A stretch of 64,000 nucleotides of DNA from the NCBI RefSeq assembly GCF_025698545.1, contig NC_068565.1:1612001-1676000 (forward strand). The letters are read 5' to 3'. Made by a program: the position numbers and the translations under genes. Of the stretch, positions 62,946 to 64,000 are shown one piece after another (positions within the stretch are counted from its first letter, which is position 1; every line of letters starts with the position of its first letter). Below the pieces are notes generated by a model. The model had not been told where the DNA came from and made no database searches. It saw only the letters and a program-made list of their open reading frames with translations. Source of the stretch: Gossypium raimondii (taxonomy: Eukaryota > Streptophyta > Magnoliopsida > Malvales > Malvaceae).

Positions 62946-63429
62946 CTACAATTTCAGGTCAATAAAGCTTCAACATTTTCCTCCTGTTCTCTTTAGCAGG
63001 ATAAGAGTACCATATGGATGAAAATGGATGCAAAAAGACGCAAACATTAATAAAAATAAAATTGAAAAGAACCATGATATAGCCAATCAAATAACGTTAG
63101 AAGTTAATAGAAAAAACAGATGGTTGATGCCATCTCCAAAGAATAATAAGTTAAAGTGAACCTAGGGTTTTTCATCTTTCCGACAAACCATGAGAGGCAT
63201 CTAGTTTTTTGACTAACTGCCCTTGGGAAATTCCTTTTGAGTGTCATCACAATATTTATCAACCCAAGCAACCACTGCCCCACCACTCTCACTTTCCTCC
63301 TCCCTCTTTCTCTCCCAGCAAATTCTCCCTAAAAGAATATTGTACTTGTCAAAATATACCTACAAAAGCCAACCTAAAATATCAAAGATGATCCTAAAAC
63401 CAATCCAAAAGTAAAAAAATTATTCAAAA

Positions 63430-63785
63430 AAATTTTAAATACTCCCTCCATGTCCTGAAAAGAGCACGTCTCATACCCAGACCAAGGAATCAATTTTCAT
63501 ATTGTTAAGAGGTGCTATCCCACATCAATTGAATATTTGGTTTCCTATGGTCTTGTATATAAATTGGGCTGCTCCATCTATTACCAATTGGTTTTAGGTT
63601 GGATGTTGCATAACCCCATGTGAGGTTGATGATCCCAGGTGAGGTCCATGTGCAGGCCCTTGAAGAGCTATATGTGAGAGTGTGTGTTAAACGGTGTTAT
63701 CTCACATTGATTTAGTTTACCATGGTCCTATATTCAAGTAAGGCTACTCCATCTATAAACAATTGGTTTTAAGTTGGAAGCTTAG
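63430..63785. mobile_element. two LTR-like repeats, possible TRIM-type element
   Basis: Blocks at about 63505-63600 and 63690-63780 both contain 'ggtg(c/t)tatc(c/t)cacat', then 'ctccatctat' and 'caattggttttaagttgga'-like sequence. Such 'tcccacat' openings are common in plant LTRs. The spacing (~185 bp) is short, as in miniature retrotransposons. Exact ends are not resolved. Confidence 0.5.
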
Positions 63786-64000
63786 GACATGTATAGTTAG
63801 AAGTTAGATAAGATTTATGACCCATTACAAACTTTTAAGTTTTAATGATTTATTTTAAAGCTTTTGATTACTAATTAGAGATTACTTGATAGAATATTAT
63901 AAAGGGGAAACAGCTATAAATGTTAAGTAGCTAAAAACTAATTAGGTATGGTACGAATTAGACAACATATTCCTTAGAAGCCAAAAATATAATGTTTGCA

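Noticed and set aside
63104..63292. 62-codon minus-strand frame considered as an ABCD2 exon
   Set aside because: Its sequence does not match any ABC-transporter segment I know, and no splice sites link it to 62945.

Overview
The window is nuclear DNA of a flowering plant, most likely a eudicot. It is AT-rich, the genes have many GT-AG introns, the proteins closely match plant families, and long intergenic stretches are full of small transposable elements. Several repeats look like ones I remember from cotton (Gossypium, Malvaceae). That assignment is from memory and is not proven by the sequence.

Layout: (1) 1-2787, minus strand: the 5' part of a PBS1-type receptor-like cytoplasmic kinase that runs off the left edge. 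(2) 2788-11240: gene-free, with nested foldback elements and tRNA-like SINE copies. (3) 11241-16077, plus: a ten-exon amidohydrolase of the methylthioadenosine/S-adenosylhomocysteine deaminase-like group. (4) 17342-19936, plus: plastid cyclophilin CYP20-2. (5) 21497-24181, minus: a four-ACT-domain ACR protein. (6) 24182-38199: 14 kb without a gene, including a 3.4 kb solo LTR with an exact target duplication. (7) 38200-42571, minus: plastidic glucose-6-phosphate dehydrogenase of the P2 type. (8) 42572-52590: 10 kb of repeats, including hAT-type and Tourist-type MITEs with exact target duplications. (9) 52591-53385, plus: an intronless membrane protein of the DUF4408 type with a 90-bp internal repeat. 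(10) 54452-57191, minus: thylakoid protease FTSH2/VAR2. (11) 61479-62945, minus: the last two exons of an ABCD2-like plastid half-ABC transporter, whose upstream exons are not visible.

Four of the eight genes encode predicted plastid proteins: CYP20-2 in protein folding, G6PDH in NADPH supply, FTSH2 in photosystem II repair, and ABCD2 in transport. They lie on both strands, far apart and with separate promoters, so I see ordinary housekeeping genes and no operon-like system. Exon coordinates were worked out by hand from splice sites, and reading phase closes in every complete gene (477, 259, 450, 598, 264 and 694 residues).

I found no convincing undescribed multi-gene system. The most interesting signals are the well-preserved non-autonomous elements (two 387-bp hAT-type elements, two 150-bp Tourist-type elements, a 613-bp and a 159-bp element, all with exact target duplications), the 3.4 kb solo LTR, the long foldback inside an amidohydrolase intron, the in-frame 90-bp repeat in the DUF4408 protein, and the apparently incomplete ABCD2 gene.
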